A DNA stretch of 64,000 bases from contig NZ_RXNU01000006.1 in NCBI RefSeq assembly GCF_003966225.1, positions 1 through 64,000 of the forward strand, given 5' to 3'. The notes beneath the pieces were generated by a model that made no database searches, was not told where the DNA came from, and saw nothing but the letters and a program-made list of their open reading frames with translations. A program made the position numbers and the translations under genes. The stretch's first letter is position 1; every line of letters begins with the position of its first letter. This document shows positions 8,023 to 17,245 of this stretch, one piece after another. The DNA comes from Shewanella canadensis. GTDB taxonomy: Bacteria; Pseudomonadota; Gammaproteobacteria; Enterobacterales; Shewanellaceae.

Positions 8023-9137
8023 TAGAAGATATTGAGATGATGAGCCGTGCAATTAAACTTGCGCGTAAAGGGCTATACACCACCAGGCCTAACCCTTGTG
8101 TTGGCTGTGTGGTGACTAAAGCTGGCCAGGTCATTGGCGAAGGATTTCATATTCGGGCTGGTGGCCCTCATGCCGAAGTGTATGCATTAGCCATGGCTAG
8201 TGACAATGCCAAGGGCGCAACCGCCTATGTCACACTCGAGCCATGCAGTCATTATGGTCGTACCCCTCCATGCGCAGAAGCCTTGATAAAGGCTGGTGTT
8301 GCACGTGTGGTTGTGGCAATAGAAGATCCAAACCCTCAAGTATCCGGACGTGGGATCAAAATGCTCACGGACGCCGGTATCCAAGTTGACGTCGGTCTGT
8401 TGAATGTCGAGGCCGGTGATATTAACCCGGGTTTTATGAAACGTATGCAGTCCGGGCTGCCAAAGATCACAATAAAATTAGCATCGAGTTTAGATGGTAA
8501 GACAGCCCTTAAAAATGGTGTCTCCAAGTGGATAACGGGCAGTGAAGCCAGGCGTGATGTTCAGCGTTTAAGGGCCAGACACTGCGCCTTAGTTACAGGC
8601 ATTGAGACTGTGCTTATTGATAACCCATCGTTGAATGTGCGTCATAGTGAGCTCGGCGTGTTGGCCGGTGAGTTCGCTCCGAGTGAGATTCATCAACCAC
8701 TTCGAGTGATATTGGATAGTAGAGCAAGGTTAACCAAGGGGTTTAAGCTCTTCTCGGTCAATAGCCCCATCTTGCTGGTCTCCTGTACCGATTACCCTCT
8801 CGAAGAACAAACGGCCTGGCCTGAGCATGTATCCCATCTCAAGTTGCCCGCCGATGATTCTGGTCGTGTCGACTTATCACATCTGTTTAAGCATCTTGGT
8901 CAATCATGTAACTCAGTGCTTGTCGAAGCCGGTGCAACTCTGGCTGGGAGTGTTATCGAGCATGGGCATGGGGATGAGCTGGTATTATATCAAGCGATGA
9001 AAATATTAGGGTCGGCTGGGCGTAATTTAATCTCACTGCCCGGCTATGAAGTGATGGCTGATATTCCAGCCGTCGAGTTAATTGATGAGCGTAAATTGGG
9101 TAAAGACACCCGTTTAACGTTAAAAATAAGGTCATAA
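8013..9137 (+). CDS. ribD: Bifunctional riboflavin deaminase/reductase RibD
   Basis: Performs the second and third steps of riboflavin synthesis: deamination of the pyrimidine by the N-terminal domain and NADPH-dependent ribose reduction by the C-terminal domain. The zinc-deaminase motif is HAEVYAL, then PCSHYGRTPPC; the reductase part shows IKLASSLDGKTA and VEAGATLAGS. The ATG at 8013 gives 374 aa; a TTG at 8004 would add three residues. The start is ambiguous because the area is a 16-bp tandem duplication. It is followed by ribE after 4 bases, so co-translation is likely. Confidence 0.95.
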   Translation: MWSVEDIEMMSRAIKLARKGLYTTRPNPCVGCVVTKAGQVIGEGFHIRAGGPHAEVYALAMASDNAKGATAYVTLEPCSHYGRTPPCAEALIKAGVARVVVAIEDPNPQVSGRGIKMLTDAGIQVDVGLLNVEAGDINPGFMKRMQSGLPKITIKLASSLDGKTALKNGVSKWITGSEARRDVQRLRARHCALVTGIETVLIDNPSLNVRHSELGVLAGEFAPSEIHQPLRVILDSRARLTKGFKLFSVNSPILLVSCTDYPLEEQTAWPEHVSHLKLPADDSGRVDLSHLFKHLGQSCNSVLVEAGATLAGSVIEHGHGDELVLYQAMKILGSAGRNLISLPGYEVMADIPAVELIDERKLGKDTRLTLKIRS

Positions 9138-9141
9138 TTTC

Positions 9142-9804
9142 ATGTTTACTGGGATCATAGAGTCAGTCGGTACACTGAGAAAAATTGAACGTTTAGGTGA
9201 TGATATTCGCTTGAACGTTGCAAGTGGTAAACTCGACTTAGGCGATGTTCGTTTAGGCGACAGTATCGCGACCAACGGAGTATGTCTCACGGTTGTTGAA
9301 TACCTGAGTGATGGATATGTGGCTGACATTTCGGCTGAAACCGTGAGTTTAACCGGATTTGCCAATTATCAGGTGGGTACTAAAGTTAACCTGGAGAAAG
9401 CGGTAACGCCGACGACTCGTCTTGGCGGTCATATGGTCAGCGGTCATGTTGATGGTATCGCTTCTGTTGATGATAGACAGTTCCGCGGTAAAGCGATTGA
9501 GTTTTGGCTCACTGCACCGCAGAGCTTAGCGCGCTATATTGCTCATAAAGGCTCCATTACTATTGATGGTGTCAGTCTTACCGTTAATGAAGTGAAAGAT
9601 AATCGCTTCAGATTAACCATAGTGCCTCACACCGCTGGTGAAACGACTTTGGTTGAGCTGAAGGCGGGTGATACCGTGAACATCGAAGTGGATCTGATTG
9701 CACGTCACTTAGAAAGATTGATGACTTACTCAAGTGAGGCGGCAGGAGTGCCAGAGTCCAATGTGACTATGGATCTGTTAGCTCGCTCAGGTTTTTTGCG
9801 TTAA
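9142..9804 (+). CDS. ribE: Riboflavin synthase (alpha subunit)
   Basis: 220-aa enzyme that dismutates two 6,7-dimethyl-8-ribityllumazine molecules to riboflavin. It begins with the invariant MFTGIIE and has the two internally homologous lumazine-binding barrels (about 1-90 and 98-190), seen as NGVCLTV in the first, GHVDG at the join and DGVSLTV in the second. It starts 4 bases after ribD. In enteric nomenclature the same gene is ribC (formerly ribE). Confidence 0.96.
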   Translation: MFTGIIESVGTLRKIERLGDDIRLNVASGKLDLGDVRLGDSIATNGVCLTVVEYLSDGYVADISAETVSLTGFANYQVGTKVNLEKAVTPTTRLGGHMVSGHVDGIASVDDRQFRGKAIEFWLTAPQSLARYIAHKGSITIDGVSLTVNEVKDNRFRLTIVPHTAGETTLVELKAGDTVNIEVDLIARHLERLMTYSSEAAGVPESNVTMDLLARSGFLR

Positions 9805-9913
9805 ACACTGGCAAAACCTGTAAATAGAAGATTAAATTATAACTAAAATATATCTATTCAGTTATTTCTGTTGCTGACTAGGGAATCGTTACAATAAAAA
9901 TGAAGGCCTTACA

Positions 9914-11017
9914 ATGTCGTTACACAGTATAGAAGAGATCATCGAAGATATTCGCCTCGGTAAAATGGTTATCTTGATGGACGATGAAGATAGAGAAAAC
10001 GAAGGTGACTTGATCATGGCTGCCGATATGGTGACGCCTGAAGCTGTTAACTTTATGGCTAAGTTTGGTCGTGGTTTAATCTGTCAGACCTTAACTAAAG
10101 CTCGCTGTGAACAGTTAAACTTGCCCTTGATGGTGACGAACAATAATGCTCCGTTTTCGACTAACTTCACGTTGTCTATCGAAGCCGCTGAAGGCGTGAC
10201 AACGGGTATTTCGGCTCAAGATCGAGCCGTTACTGTGCTTGCGGCTGTAGGTAAAGATGCGAAACCTACGGACATCGTTCAGCCTGGTCATATTTTCCCA
10301 TTGATGGCGCAAGAGGGCGGGGTACTTATTCGTGCCGGCCATACTGAGGCGGGTTGTGATTTAGCACGTCTTGCAGGCTCTGAACCTTCGGCGGTAATTG
10401 TTGAAATTCTTAATGACGATGGCACTATGGCCCGTCGTCCCGATCTTGAGATTTTTGCCGAAAAACATGGTCTGAAAATAGGTACCATTGCCGATTTGAT
10501 CGAGTACCGAAACACCAAAGAGACCAGTGTTGTGCGTGAAGCACAATGTAAGTTACCGACTCGGTTCGGTGAGTTCGATATGTTGACCTACAGAGACACC
10601 ATAGATAATCAGCTGCATTACGTACTGATTAAAGGTGAGGTCAAAGAGGATGTGTTGGTTCGAGTGCATCTACAAAATACGTTCAATGACCTGTTACATT
10701 CAGAACGCGATCAACAGCGTAGCTGGCCTCTCGAAAAGGCAATGAAACGCATTGCCGATGAAGGTGGTGTATTGGTGTTGTTGGGTCACCAAGAACATAG
10801 TAGTGACATCTTGGCGAAAGTAAAAACCTTTGAATTGGAAGATAGCGGTCAAGCAGTTGCACCAGCTCAATGGCATGGCACTTCACGTCAGGTCGGGGTC
10901 GGTTCACAGATCCTTGCTAATGTCGGTGTGACCAAGATGCGTTTATTAAGCTCGCCAAAGCGTTATCATTCACTTTCCGGATTCGGTTTAGAAGTCACTG
11001 GCTATATCGCCGAGTAA
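9914..11017 (+). CDS. ribBX: DHBP synthase with degenerate GTP-cyclohydrolase-II-like domain (RibBX type)
   Basis: The N-terminal ~200 residues are a full 3,4-dihydroxy-2-butanone-4-phosphate synthase: [22 protein letters not shown], and [14 protein letters not shown]. The C-terminal ~165 residues keep the RibA fold start ([10 protein letters not shown]) but lack the zinc-binding cysteine cluster and the RCDCG-type block of active GTP cyclohydrolase II; at the expected place it reads [18 protein letters not shown]. This is the RibBX arrangement described for Shewanella, in which the second domain is not a functional cyclohydrolase, so a separate ribA should exist elsewhere. It sits 109 bases after ribE; no FMN riboswitch is visible in that gap. 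Confidence 0.9.
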   Translation: MSLHSIEEIIEDIRLGKMVILMDDEDRENEGDLIMAADMVTPEAVNFMAKFGRGLICQTLTKARCEQLNLPLMVTNNNAPFSTNFTLSIEAAEGVTTGISAQDRAVTVLAAVGKDAKPTDIVQPGHIFPLMAQEGGVLIRAGHTEAGCDLARLAGSEPSAVIVEILNDDGTMARRPDLEIFAEKHGLKIGTIADLIEYRNTKETSVVREAQCKLPTRFGEFDMLTYRDTIDNQLHYVLIKGEVKEDVLVRVHLQNTFNDLLHSERDQQRSWPLEKAMKRIADEGGVLVLLGHQEHSSDILAKVKTFELEDSGQAVAPAQWHGTSRQVGVGSQILANVGVTKMRLLSSPKRYHSLSGFGLEVTGYIAE

Positions 11018-11196
11018 TGAAGATTACTTCTATCTTAAACTGTTTTTTTAAGCGAAAAATTGTGCCGGGTGGAAACGTTAGTAAGAATAATTGAACAATT
11101 CTGATGAATTGCATGGGGAACAACGCTGGGGGCTGTGCTATTATACCGCCTCTTCCGCGCCCGTGCTGGGTAAACAAGCTAATTTAGGTAAGATAA

Positions 11197-11679
11197 ATGA
11201 ACGTAGTTCAAGGTAATATCGAGTCGAAAAACGCCAAGATCGCTATCGTAGTTTCACGCTTCAATAGCTTCCTTGTTGAAAGCCTACTTGAAGGTGCGGT
11301 TGATACGCTTAAACGTTTCGGACAAGTCTCTGATGAAAATATCACAGTAGTACGTGTTCCTGGAGCGGTTGAGTTACCACTTGCAGCGCGTCGTGTTGCT
11401 GCTAGCGGTAAATTTGACGGGATTATTGCACTGGGTGCAGTTATCCGTGGCGGTACGCCACACTTTGATTTTGTTGCAGGTGAGTGTAACAAAGGTTTAG
11501 CTCAAGTCGCACTTGAGTTTGATCTTCCTGTTTCATTCGGTGTGTTAACTACCGATACCATAGAGCAAGCCATTGAGCGCTCTGGTACTAAAGCGGGTAA
11601 TAAGGGTGGCGAAGCTGCACTTGGCCTGCTTGAAATGGTTAATGTACTGCAAGAACTAGAACAGCAGTTGCAAGATTAG
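11197..11679 (+). CDS. ribH: 6,7-dimethyl-8-ribityllumazine synthase
   Basis: 160-aa penultimate enzyme of riboflavin synthesis, condensing the ribityl-pyrimidine with DHBP. Substrate-binding segments are [22 protein letters not shown] and [14 protein letters not shown]. The gene is separated from ribBX by 180 bases that may hold a second promoter, and is followed 8 bases later by nusB, as in most gammaproteobacteria. Confidence 0.96.
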   Translation: MNVVQGNIESKNAKIAIVVSRFNSFLVESLLEGAVDTLKRFGQVSDENITVVRVPGAVELPLAARRVAASGKFDGIIALGAVIRGGTPHFDFVAGECNKGLAQVALEFDLPVSFGVLTTDTIEQAIERSGTKAGNKGGEAALGLLEMVNVLQELEQQLQD

Positions 11680-11687
11680 GAATATAA

Positions 11688-12092
11688 ATGAAGCCTTCTG
11701 AGCGCCGTAAGGCCCGCCGTTTAGCCGTTCAAGCCATTTACTCTTGGCAGTTAAGTGGAAATAACATTGCTGATGTTGAGCATGAATTTCTAACTGAGCA
11801 AAAGATTGATGGTATCGATGTTGCCTACTTCCGTGAGCTACTATCGGGAACAGCGACAAAACAGTCTCAAATAGACGAGCAAATTATCCCTCACATTGAG
11901 CGTCCTTATGATGAGGTCTCTCCAATTGAGAAAGCCGTGTTAAGACTGGCGACTTATGAGCTTACATTCCGTAAAGATGTACCTTATAAAGTTGCAATTA
12001 ACGAAGCTATCGAATTAGCTAAAGCGTTCGGTGCTGAAGATGGCCATAAGTTCGTAAACGGTATTCTCGACAAGATTGTAGGTCGTAAGTAA
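11688..12092 (+). CDS. nusB: Transcription antitermination factor NusB
   Basis: 134-aa all-helical protein that, with NusE (S10), binds boxA RNA to protect rRNA transcription from termination. The beginning [23 protein letters not shown], then [18 protein letters not shown] and the end FVNGILDKI, are diagnostic. It ends in a strong terminator, so ribH-nusB closes a transcription unit, although thiL follows shortly after. Confidence 0.96.
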   Translation: MKPSERRKARRLAVQAIYSWQLSGNNIADVEHEFLTEQKIDGIDVAYFRELLSGTATKQSQIDEQIIPHIERPYDEVSPIEKAVLRLATYELTFRKDVPYKVAINEAIELAKAFGAEDGHKFVNGILDKIVGRK

Positions 12093-12100
12093 TACAAGAT

Positions 12101-12129
12101 AACGGCATCCTAGGATGCCGTTTTTTTTG
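12101..12129 (+). terminator. Rho-independent terminator after nusB
   Basis: The stem AACGGCATCC/GGATGCCGTT has a 2-nt loop and is followed by a run of T. Confidence 0.92.
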
Positions 12130-12207
12130 TTCATTCTATTTATCGTTTGTAATGATATTGCCGACAGTCTTAAACTCATCTCAAATATCTAACGGGTTCC
12201 TATTACC

Positions 12208-13167
12208 GTGAAAGAATTCCAATTAATAGAAAATTTCTTCACCAATCGTTCTATCTCGCGCCGTGATGTAGAGCTAAGCATAGGTGATGATTGCGCGTTG
12301 GTTCAACCTGCACTGAATAAATCTATCGCCATCTCTTGCGATACCTTGGTTGAGAATGTCCACTTTTATCCCGATATTCCACCTCAGGCACTGGGGTACA
12401 AATCACTAGCAGTCAATCTTTCCGATCTTGCCTCCATGGGCGCAGAGCCTGCCTGGATGACACTGGCATTAACCCTACCTGATGTGAATGAGCAGTGGCT
12501 GACAGAGTTTAGCTCAGGTTTGTTCGATGCCGCCGAGTATTATGGGGTGGCATTAATTGGGGGGGATACGACTCGCGGACCGCGCTCAATTACTATTACG
12601 ATAAACGGCCAAGTTTCTACGGGAAAAGCGTTAACCCGTGGTGGAGCCAAAAATGGTGATTGGATCTACGTCACTGGTACCATAGGTGATTCAGCCCTTG
12701 GACTCGATGTGATTCGTGGTAAACGACACGTCGATCCTGAGCACCATGAATACCTGGTTAACCGGCATTATTACCCGACGCCGCGCGTGCTGGCGGGACA
12801 ATCTTTAAGAGGGCTGGCATCGAGTGCTATCGATCTTTCCGATGGTTTGGCTTCTGACATAAAACATATGCTTAAACGTTCACAAGTTGGCGCCGTGATT
12901 GATGTTAATCGGTTGCCCATATCGAGTGCGGTGACAGACTCCGTGTCAAAGGATGAAGCATTAAACTACGCTTTAATGGGCGGAGAAGATTACGAGTTAC
13001 TGTTTACCGTTCCGGAAGCGCAGAAGGGAGCGCTTGAAACTGCCTTGGCCAATGCCGGAGTCCAGTTTACTCAAGTAGGACAGATCACTACGGGTGATTC
13101 TGTTAAATTAATTCGCGACGGAGAGCGTTTTATATCGAATAACCTAGGTTTTGAGCATTTTTCTTGA
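12208..13167 (+). CDS. thiL: Thiamine-monophosphate kinase
   Basis: Phosphorylates thiamine monophosphate to the active cofactor TPP. The product has 319 aa from a GTG start at 12208, which fits the family N-terminus (EFQLIENFF). Characteristic PurM-like superfamily blocks are IGDDCALV, LAVNLSDLASMGA, IGGDTTRG and GGEDYELL. Its stop overlaps the start of pgpA by one base (TGATG), implying translational coupling. No TPP riboswitch is seen upstream. Confidence 0.95.
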   Translation: MKEFQLIENFFTNRSISRRDVELSIGDDCALVQPALNKSIAISCDTLVENVHFYPDIPPQALGYKSLAVNLSDLASMGAEPAWMTLALTLPDVNEQWLTEFSSGLFDAAEYYGVALIGGDTTRGPRSITITINGQVSTGKALTRGGAKNGDWIYVTGTIGDSALGLDVIRGKRHVDPEHHEYLVNRHYYPTPRVLAGQSLRGLASSAIDLSDGLASDIKHMLKRSQVGAVIDVNRLPISSAVTDSVSKDEALNYALMGGEDYELLFTVPEAQKGALETALANAGVQFTQVGQITTGDSVKLIRDGERFISNNLGFEHFS

Positions 13168-13661
13168 TGAATATATTTTCCAAAGATGCAGCATTAACTC
13201 GTCTTTCACTGACTAATCCCGTTCATTTTTTAGCTTTAGGTTTTGGTTCTGGCCTAGCTGCTAAGGCTCCCGGGACTTTTGGCACCTTGGCTGCTATTCC
13301 CTTGTACCTAATCATGGCTCCATTGAGCTTGCCTTGGTATCTGGCGCTAACACTTTTGAGTGTGATTGCCGGTTTTTATATCTGTGACAAGGCCGCTAAA
13401 GATATGGGCGTGCATGACCATGGCGCAATCGTCTGGGATGAGATCGCCGGTCTGCTGATCACTATGATTGCGGCGCCAGCTGGTTGGATTTGGTTACTGG
13501 TTGGTTTCGCCCTATTTCGCTTTTTCGATATCATTAAGCCTTGGCCTATTCGTTGGTTAGATGCCAAGGTGAAAGGTGGTTTTGGCATCATGATAGACGA
13601 TGTACTTGCGGGGATCTTCGCTCTTGGTTGCCTGCAGGGCCTAGCCTACTATTTGGGTTAG
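13167..13661 (+). CDS. pgpA: Phosphatidylglycerophosphatase A
   Basis: 164-aa inner-membrane enzyme that removes phosphate from phosphatidylglycerophosphate. The ATG at 13167 overlaps the thiL stop codon. Family marks are GFGSGLAAKAPGTFGTL near the N-terminus, IVWDEIAG at the predicted catalytic site and FRFFDIIKPWP; hydrophobic segments alternate through the protein. thiL-pgpA is a conserved pair. Confidence 0.95.
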   Translation: MNIFSKDAALTRLSLTNPVHFLALGFGSGLAAKAPGTFGTLAAIPLYLIMAPLSLPWYLALTLLSVIAGFYICDKAAKDMGVHDHGAIVWDEIAGLLITMIAAPAGWIWLLVGFALFRFFDIIKPWPIRWLDAKVKGGFGIMIDDVLAGIFALGCLQGLAYYLG

Positions 13662-13682
13662 ACTTTTTATGATTTCCAAGCA

Positions 13683-13712
13683 TGTGGCACTTGATGTGAG
13701 TGCCACAGCTTT
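13683..13712 (+). terminator. Possible terminator after pgpA
   Basis: An 8-bp stem TGTGGCAC/GTGCCACA (13683-13690 with 13700-13707), loop 9 nt, is followed by GCTTTT. The T run is weak. Confidence 0.5.
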
Positions 13713-13740
13713 TGAAATCTTGACGAGGCGTTTAGATACT

Positions 13741-14094
13741 AGGGCCTGTTGACCTTTCATGGTTGTTTTTGCAGCTAGTTGTTGGCCTTTACTCTTTATC
13801 TATGAGAGTTAGGCGGAGCTTGTGTGGTGTAGTTACTCTCGGTAACTGCTCCTGCGTTACTCTACCTTCTGCACCCATGCAGTCGTACATAAATAAGCGA
13901 TAACACAGTAATTCTTGTTAAAAAAAGGCGGCTAATAAACGCGGCCAATAAACGCTGTCCTACGGGCTCATCTCAATGGTCTTATTGCTGTGTTGCGAGA
14001 TTTTCGCTTAACCCATTAGGCGTCATTGCTCGATGCCTTGCACTAAATCCATTGAGATTAAGCAAAATTCAAGCTCGAAAGATAAACAGTCCCT
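13741..14094. mobile_element. Probable MITE (non-autonomous element) abutting recN
   Basis: The 354-bp block starts AGGGCCTGTTGACCTTT and ends with the imperfect inverted complement AAAGATAAACAGTCCCT (14 of 17 positions match). It has no open frame of note. Its last bases overlap the recN TAG stop codon, so it inserted exactly at the end of recN. No clear target-site duplication is visible. Part of its interior (13830-13870) recurs near 39281 and, inverted, near 43255. It contributes the whole gap between pgpA and recN. Confidence 0.6.
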
Positions 14095-15754
14095 AAGAGT
14101 GTAAAAGCTCTTTCGCATTAGCCAATGTGTTGTTGGTTATAACGTCGCCTCCCAGTAATCTTGCCAACTCTTCAATACGTTGCGTCTTATCTAATGGCAC
14201 CATAGAGGTTTCAGTTTTCCCTGCTTTGGTCTGCTTATTTACAAACATATGTTGATGACCCTTGCCGGCAACTTGAGGCAGGTGAGTCACGCAAATAACT
14301 TGAGTCGACTCACCTAAACTACGAAGCATTTTTCCTACGACGGCTGCGGTCGAGCCCGATATCCCTACATCGACTTCGTCGAATATCAAGGTCGGCGTGG
14401 AGACTTTCTTGGCGGTGATCACCTGAATACCTAAACCGATACGTGACAATTCACCACCCGAAGCGACTTTAGATATTGGTTGTAATGGTTGCCCTGGGTT
14501 GGTGGTAACCAGAAACTCTATGTTGTCACAGCCGTTAGGAGAGATATGGGATTCATTGAAGTTTACCGAGATGCAGAACTTTCCCTTCGGCATACTCAAT
14601 TCGTGAATAGATTGAGTGACTTTTTTATCAAGCTCTTTGGCATAACGGATGCGGCTCAGGCTGAGTTTTTTTGCATGAGCGATGAAGTTTGCTCGACTCG
14701 CATCAACCTGCTCCTGTAGTGACGTGAGTGCTTCCTCGTCAGAATCGAGTGATGTAAGCTCGCCGACCAGAGTCTGGTGGTGTGCGTAGAGTTCATTGGG
14801 AGTCACTTGATGTTTTCGAGACAGGAGCATGACTTTCGAAAGTCGTTGTTCGAGGTAAGAAAAGTGTTCCGGATCGAGTTCCAATCCATCCAGATAACGT
14901 TCCAGTTCGCTACTGCTCTCCTGAACTTGAATGAGTGCTTCGTTCAGCATGTTAACCACACTATTTAGCTGCGGATCATAGCCCTCTAGTTCTTGAGCCT
15001 GACCTATGCCGGCGTTGATGAGTGACTCTACACTGCCTTGATCATTGTCTTGCAGGATAAAGAGCTCATTGCGGCAAGCTTCAATCAGCGCAGTACCATT
15101 TGCCAGTCTCTTATGCTCAGCCTCTATCTGTACAAACTCACCGTCGCATAGGGCAAATTCGTTAAGTTCTTCAACCTGATATTGAAGTAGTTGTTTTCTG
15201 GCTATGCGCTCATGTTGTGATTGTTGAAGTGTCTTAAGTTCTTTCTCGATAAGTTTGCACCGTTGGAAACTGCTCGATACAGACTCTAGCAATAACCTAT
15301 GGTTGGCGTAGCTATCGAGTAAGGTCAGTTGGTGTTCACTTTTTAGCATCGCATGGTGAGCATGTTGGCCGTGGATGCCAATTAAGAGCTGCCCAAGGTT
15401 TTTTATTTGAGCTAATGGCACAGGGTTACCATTAATGTAAGCTCTGGATCGGCCGTCACCGCCTATAGTGCGTCTCAGGATACACTCATCACCTAACTCA
15501 AGGTCATTATCTTCAAGCCATCGCTTTGCCAGTGGTACATCCCCCAGAGAAAATCTGGCACTAAACTCAGCTTTAGTCGCACCAGGCCTGAGCGTATTGG
15601 CATCGGCTCGGTTACCCAGACAGAGCCCTAAAGCATCAATTGCTATCGACTTACCCGCACCCGTTTCACCTGTGATACTCGTCATCCCGGGTTTGAAGTC
15701 AAGCTCCAGAAAGCGGACTATGGCAAAGTTATTGATACTGAGTTGGCAAAGCAT
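14093..15754 (-). CDS. recN: DNA repair protein RecN
   Basis: 553-aa SMC-like ATPase for double-strand-break repair, the same length as E. coli RecN. It begins MLCQLSINNFAIV and has Walker A GETGAGKSIA near residue 35, a long coiled-coil middle, and C-terminal ASGGELSRIGL (signature) and TLIFDEVDVGISGS (Walker B). Two LexA boxes sit directly upstream, so it should be strongly SOS-induced. The stop codon is shared with the end of the adjacent MITE, but the C-terminus looks complete. Confidence 0.96.
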   Translation of the reverse strand: MLCQLSINNFAIVRFLELDFKPGMTSITGETGAGKSIAIDALGLCLGNRADANTLRPGATKAEFSARFSLGDVPLAKRWLEDNDLELGDECILRRTIGGDGRSRAYINGNPVPLAQIKNLGQLLIGIHGQHAHHAMLKSEHQLTLLDSYANHRLLLESVSSSFQRCKLIEKELKTLQQSQHERIARKQLLQYQVEELNEFALCDGEFVQIEAEHKRLANGTALIEACRNELFILQDNDQGSVESLINAGIGQAQELEGYDPQLNSVVNMLNEALIQVQESSSELERYLDGLELDPEHFSYLEQRLSKVMLLSRKHQVTPNELYAHHQTLVGELTSLDSDEEALTSLQEQVDASRANFIAHAKKLSLSRIRYAKELDKKVTQSIHELSMPKGKFCISVNFNESHISPNGCDNIEFLVTTNPGQPLQPISKVASGGELSRIGLGIQVITAKKVSTPTLIFDEVDVGISGSTAAVVGKMLRSLGESTQVICVTHLPQVAGKGHQHMFVNKQTKAGKTETSMVPLDKTQRIEELARLLGGDVITNNTLANAKELLHS

Positions 15755-15776
15755 AGCGACATCCTTTTTAAATGTA

Positions 15777-15814
15777 CTGTGTTTTTAAACAGTATATACT
15801 GATTTTATATACAG
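15777..15814 (-). promoter_or_regulatory. Two LexA boxes at the recN promoter
   Basis: CTGTGTTTTTAAACAG (15777-15792) is a perfect CTGT-N8-ACAG operator. CTGATTTTATATACAG (15799-15814) is a second one with one changed base in the left arm. On the minus strand, TTTACT and TATACT with a 16-bp spacer form a plausible promoter overlapped by the boxes. Confidence 0.9.
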
Positions 15815-15849
15815 TAAAGCTTTGAGTGAATATTACCCGACTAGCTCCT

Positions 15850-16809
15850 TCAGTGATTTTTTAGCAAGGTTTGGATGACTGGTAGAGTCAAAATACTGAA
15901 TAAGGTCCCCAACACAATCGCCATGGCACTTATCTGTGCTTTGACGTGATACCTTTGGGCCAACAGATAGACACTGGCCGCAGTGGGGAGTGAAGCTAAA
16001 ATAACGCCCATGATCAGGTATTCTCCTTCGATGGAAAAGGCTGACAATAAAATATAGGCTAGAAAGGGCTGAATGATAAGCTTACATAGATTTATCCAGC
16101 TTAATTCCATAAGTTGGTTCATCTTGTTGGTGTGCTGGTGCTGATTGGTGGCTCGAGCTTTTGCCAGCACCATACCTATAGCAAAAAGTGCACATGGGCT
16201 GGAACTCATACCAATCTGTTTTACCATCATAGATATGGCATCGAACATCTGTATCTGTAACGCAGAAAGAAGAACGCCTATGCCACTGCCAATGACGATT
16301 GGGTTTTGTAGTAGGGATTGGGCAATCGTTAATAGTGGAGATTGCTTTTTTTCGCCCTGATACAGCTCCAGTGTCACCAATACAATTGCAAATACCACAA
16401 CCGACAGTAAACTAGCGATTGCCGCCGCCGTGAACGCACTTTGTTGGCCTGGAAACATCATTGAAAGAAGTGGAATTCCAATAAATGCGGTGTTGCCGAA
16501 GGTGGTGTTTAACGCCCGTACTGCGGCAATATCTGAACGATTTTTATTGATGAGTAGAGAGATAACGGCAACCAATAGGTATGTCAGCAGCATCGCTATA
16601 CTGTAACCGGCAATAAATCCCCATTGAAGGATCTCCTCTATGGGGGTCTGCGCCAGCGCGATTAGCATGATAGCCGGGAAGGCGATGTAATAGACATATT
16701 GGTTTAGCACCTGATCGGTATCGCTCGGCAGCACTTTGAGCCTTTGGGTCAGTGACCCTAATAACATAATCCCGAGGACTGAAAATAGTGGGGTCAAAAT
16801 AGGCGACAT
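15850..16809 (-). CDS. AEC-family transporter (auxin efflux carrier type)
   Basis: 319-aa membrane protein with about ten hydrophobic segments in two five-helix halves. Motifs are IMLLGSLTQ near the N-terminus, NTTFGNTAFIGIPLL in the first half and [20 protein letters not shown] in the second, as in bacterial AEC (malonate/malate-type) permeases. I choose the ATG at 16809 (MSPILTPLFSVLG) because an AGGA box lies about 10 bases before it; the ATG at 16818 lies immediately next to that box. The substrate cannot be read from sequence. It is an isolated gene convergent with nothing obvious. Confidence 0.85.
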   Translation of the reverse strand: MSPILTPLFSVLGIMLLGSLTQRLKVLPSDTDQVLNQYVYYIAFPAIMLIALAQTPIEEILQWGFIAGYSIAMLLTYLLVAVISLLINKNRSDIAAVRALNTTFGNTAFIGIPLLSMMFPGQQSAFTAAAIASLLSVVVFAIVLVTLELYQGEKKQSPLLTIAQSLLQNPIVIGSGIGVLLSALQIQMFDAISMMVKQIGMSSSPCALFAIGMVLAKARATNQHQHTNKMNQLMELSWINLCKLIIQPFLAYILLSAFSIEGEYLIMGVILASLPTAASVYLLAQRYHVKAQISAMAIVLGTLFSILTLPVIQTLLKNH

Positions 16810-16971
16810 CAATAGCATTCCTAAAACGTTCGATTGTTACAAATACCATAAAACATTGGGGAAAGGATATTACCCTAAGGTCTTAATACGTCGTTACTTT
16901 GTCTGTCAGTTTTTATCTAAATGGAAGGGATTCGATTGTGGGATGGCACTCGAAGAGCAGCCGAATCAAGA

Positions 16972-17223
16972 TTAATTCGACTTACCTCTTTTAGTTGATG
17001 GGGCCTTGCCTATCTTTTTTCCGCTATCATTTTTAGCGGTCTTTGCTGCTAACAAACTCACTCTTAGGGGAGGAAGTACGCCAAGCTCTTGATAGAAGTT
17101 GACTTGTCTTCTTAATTCAAACAGAGAGCCGATACGGCTCTGTGTCCCAATGATGAGCTTCAAGGTGTCGGTCAAACCTTCAGAATTCGTTAGAATATGA
17201 CCTTCATAAATCAATTTACGCAT
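16972..17223 (-). CDS. Conserved-looking hypothetical protein, 83 aa
   Basis: A basic protein (MRKLIYEGHILTNSEG ...) with a Lys/Arg/Ser-rich tail and no signal or membrane segment. I do not recognise a domain. It starts 22 bases after yjaG in the same direction and may share its transcript. Its length and codon use look genuine, not like an antisense shadow. Confidence 0.6.
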   Translation of the reverse strand: MRKLIYEGHILTNSEGLTDTLKLIIGTQSRIGSLFELRRQVNFYQELGVLPPLRVSLLAAKTAKNDSGKKIGKAPSTKRGKSN

Positions 17224-17245
17224 AGTTATACAGAATTAGTTAAGA

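Noticed and set aside
9805..9913. FMN riboswitch before ribBX
   Set aside because: None of the conserved RFN helices or core sequences are present.
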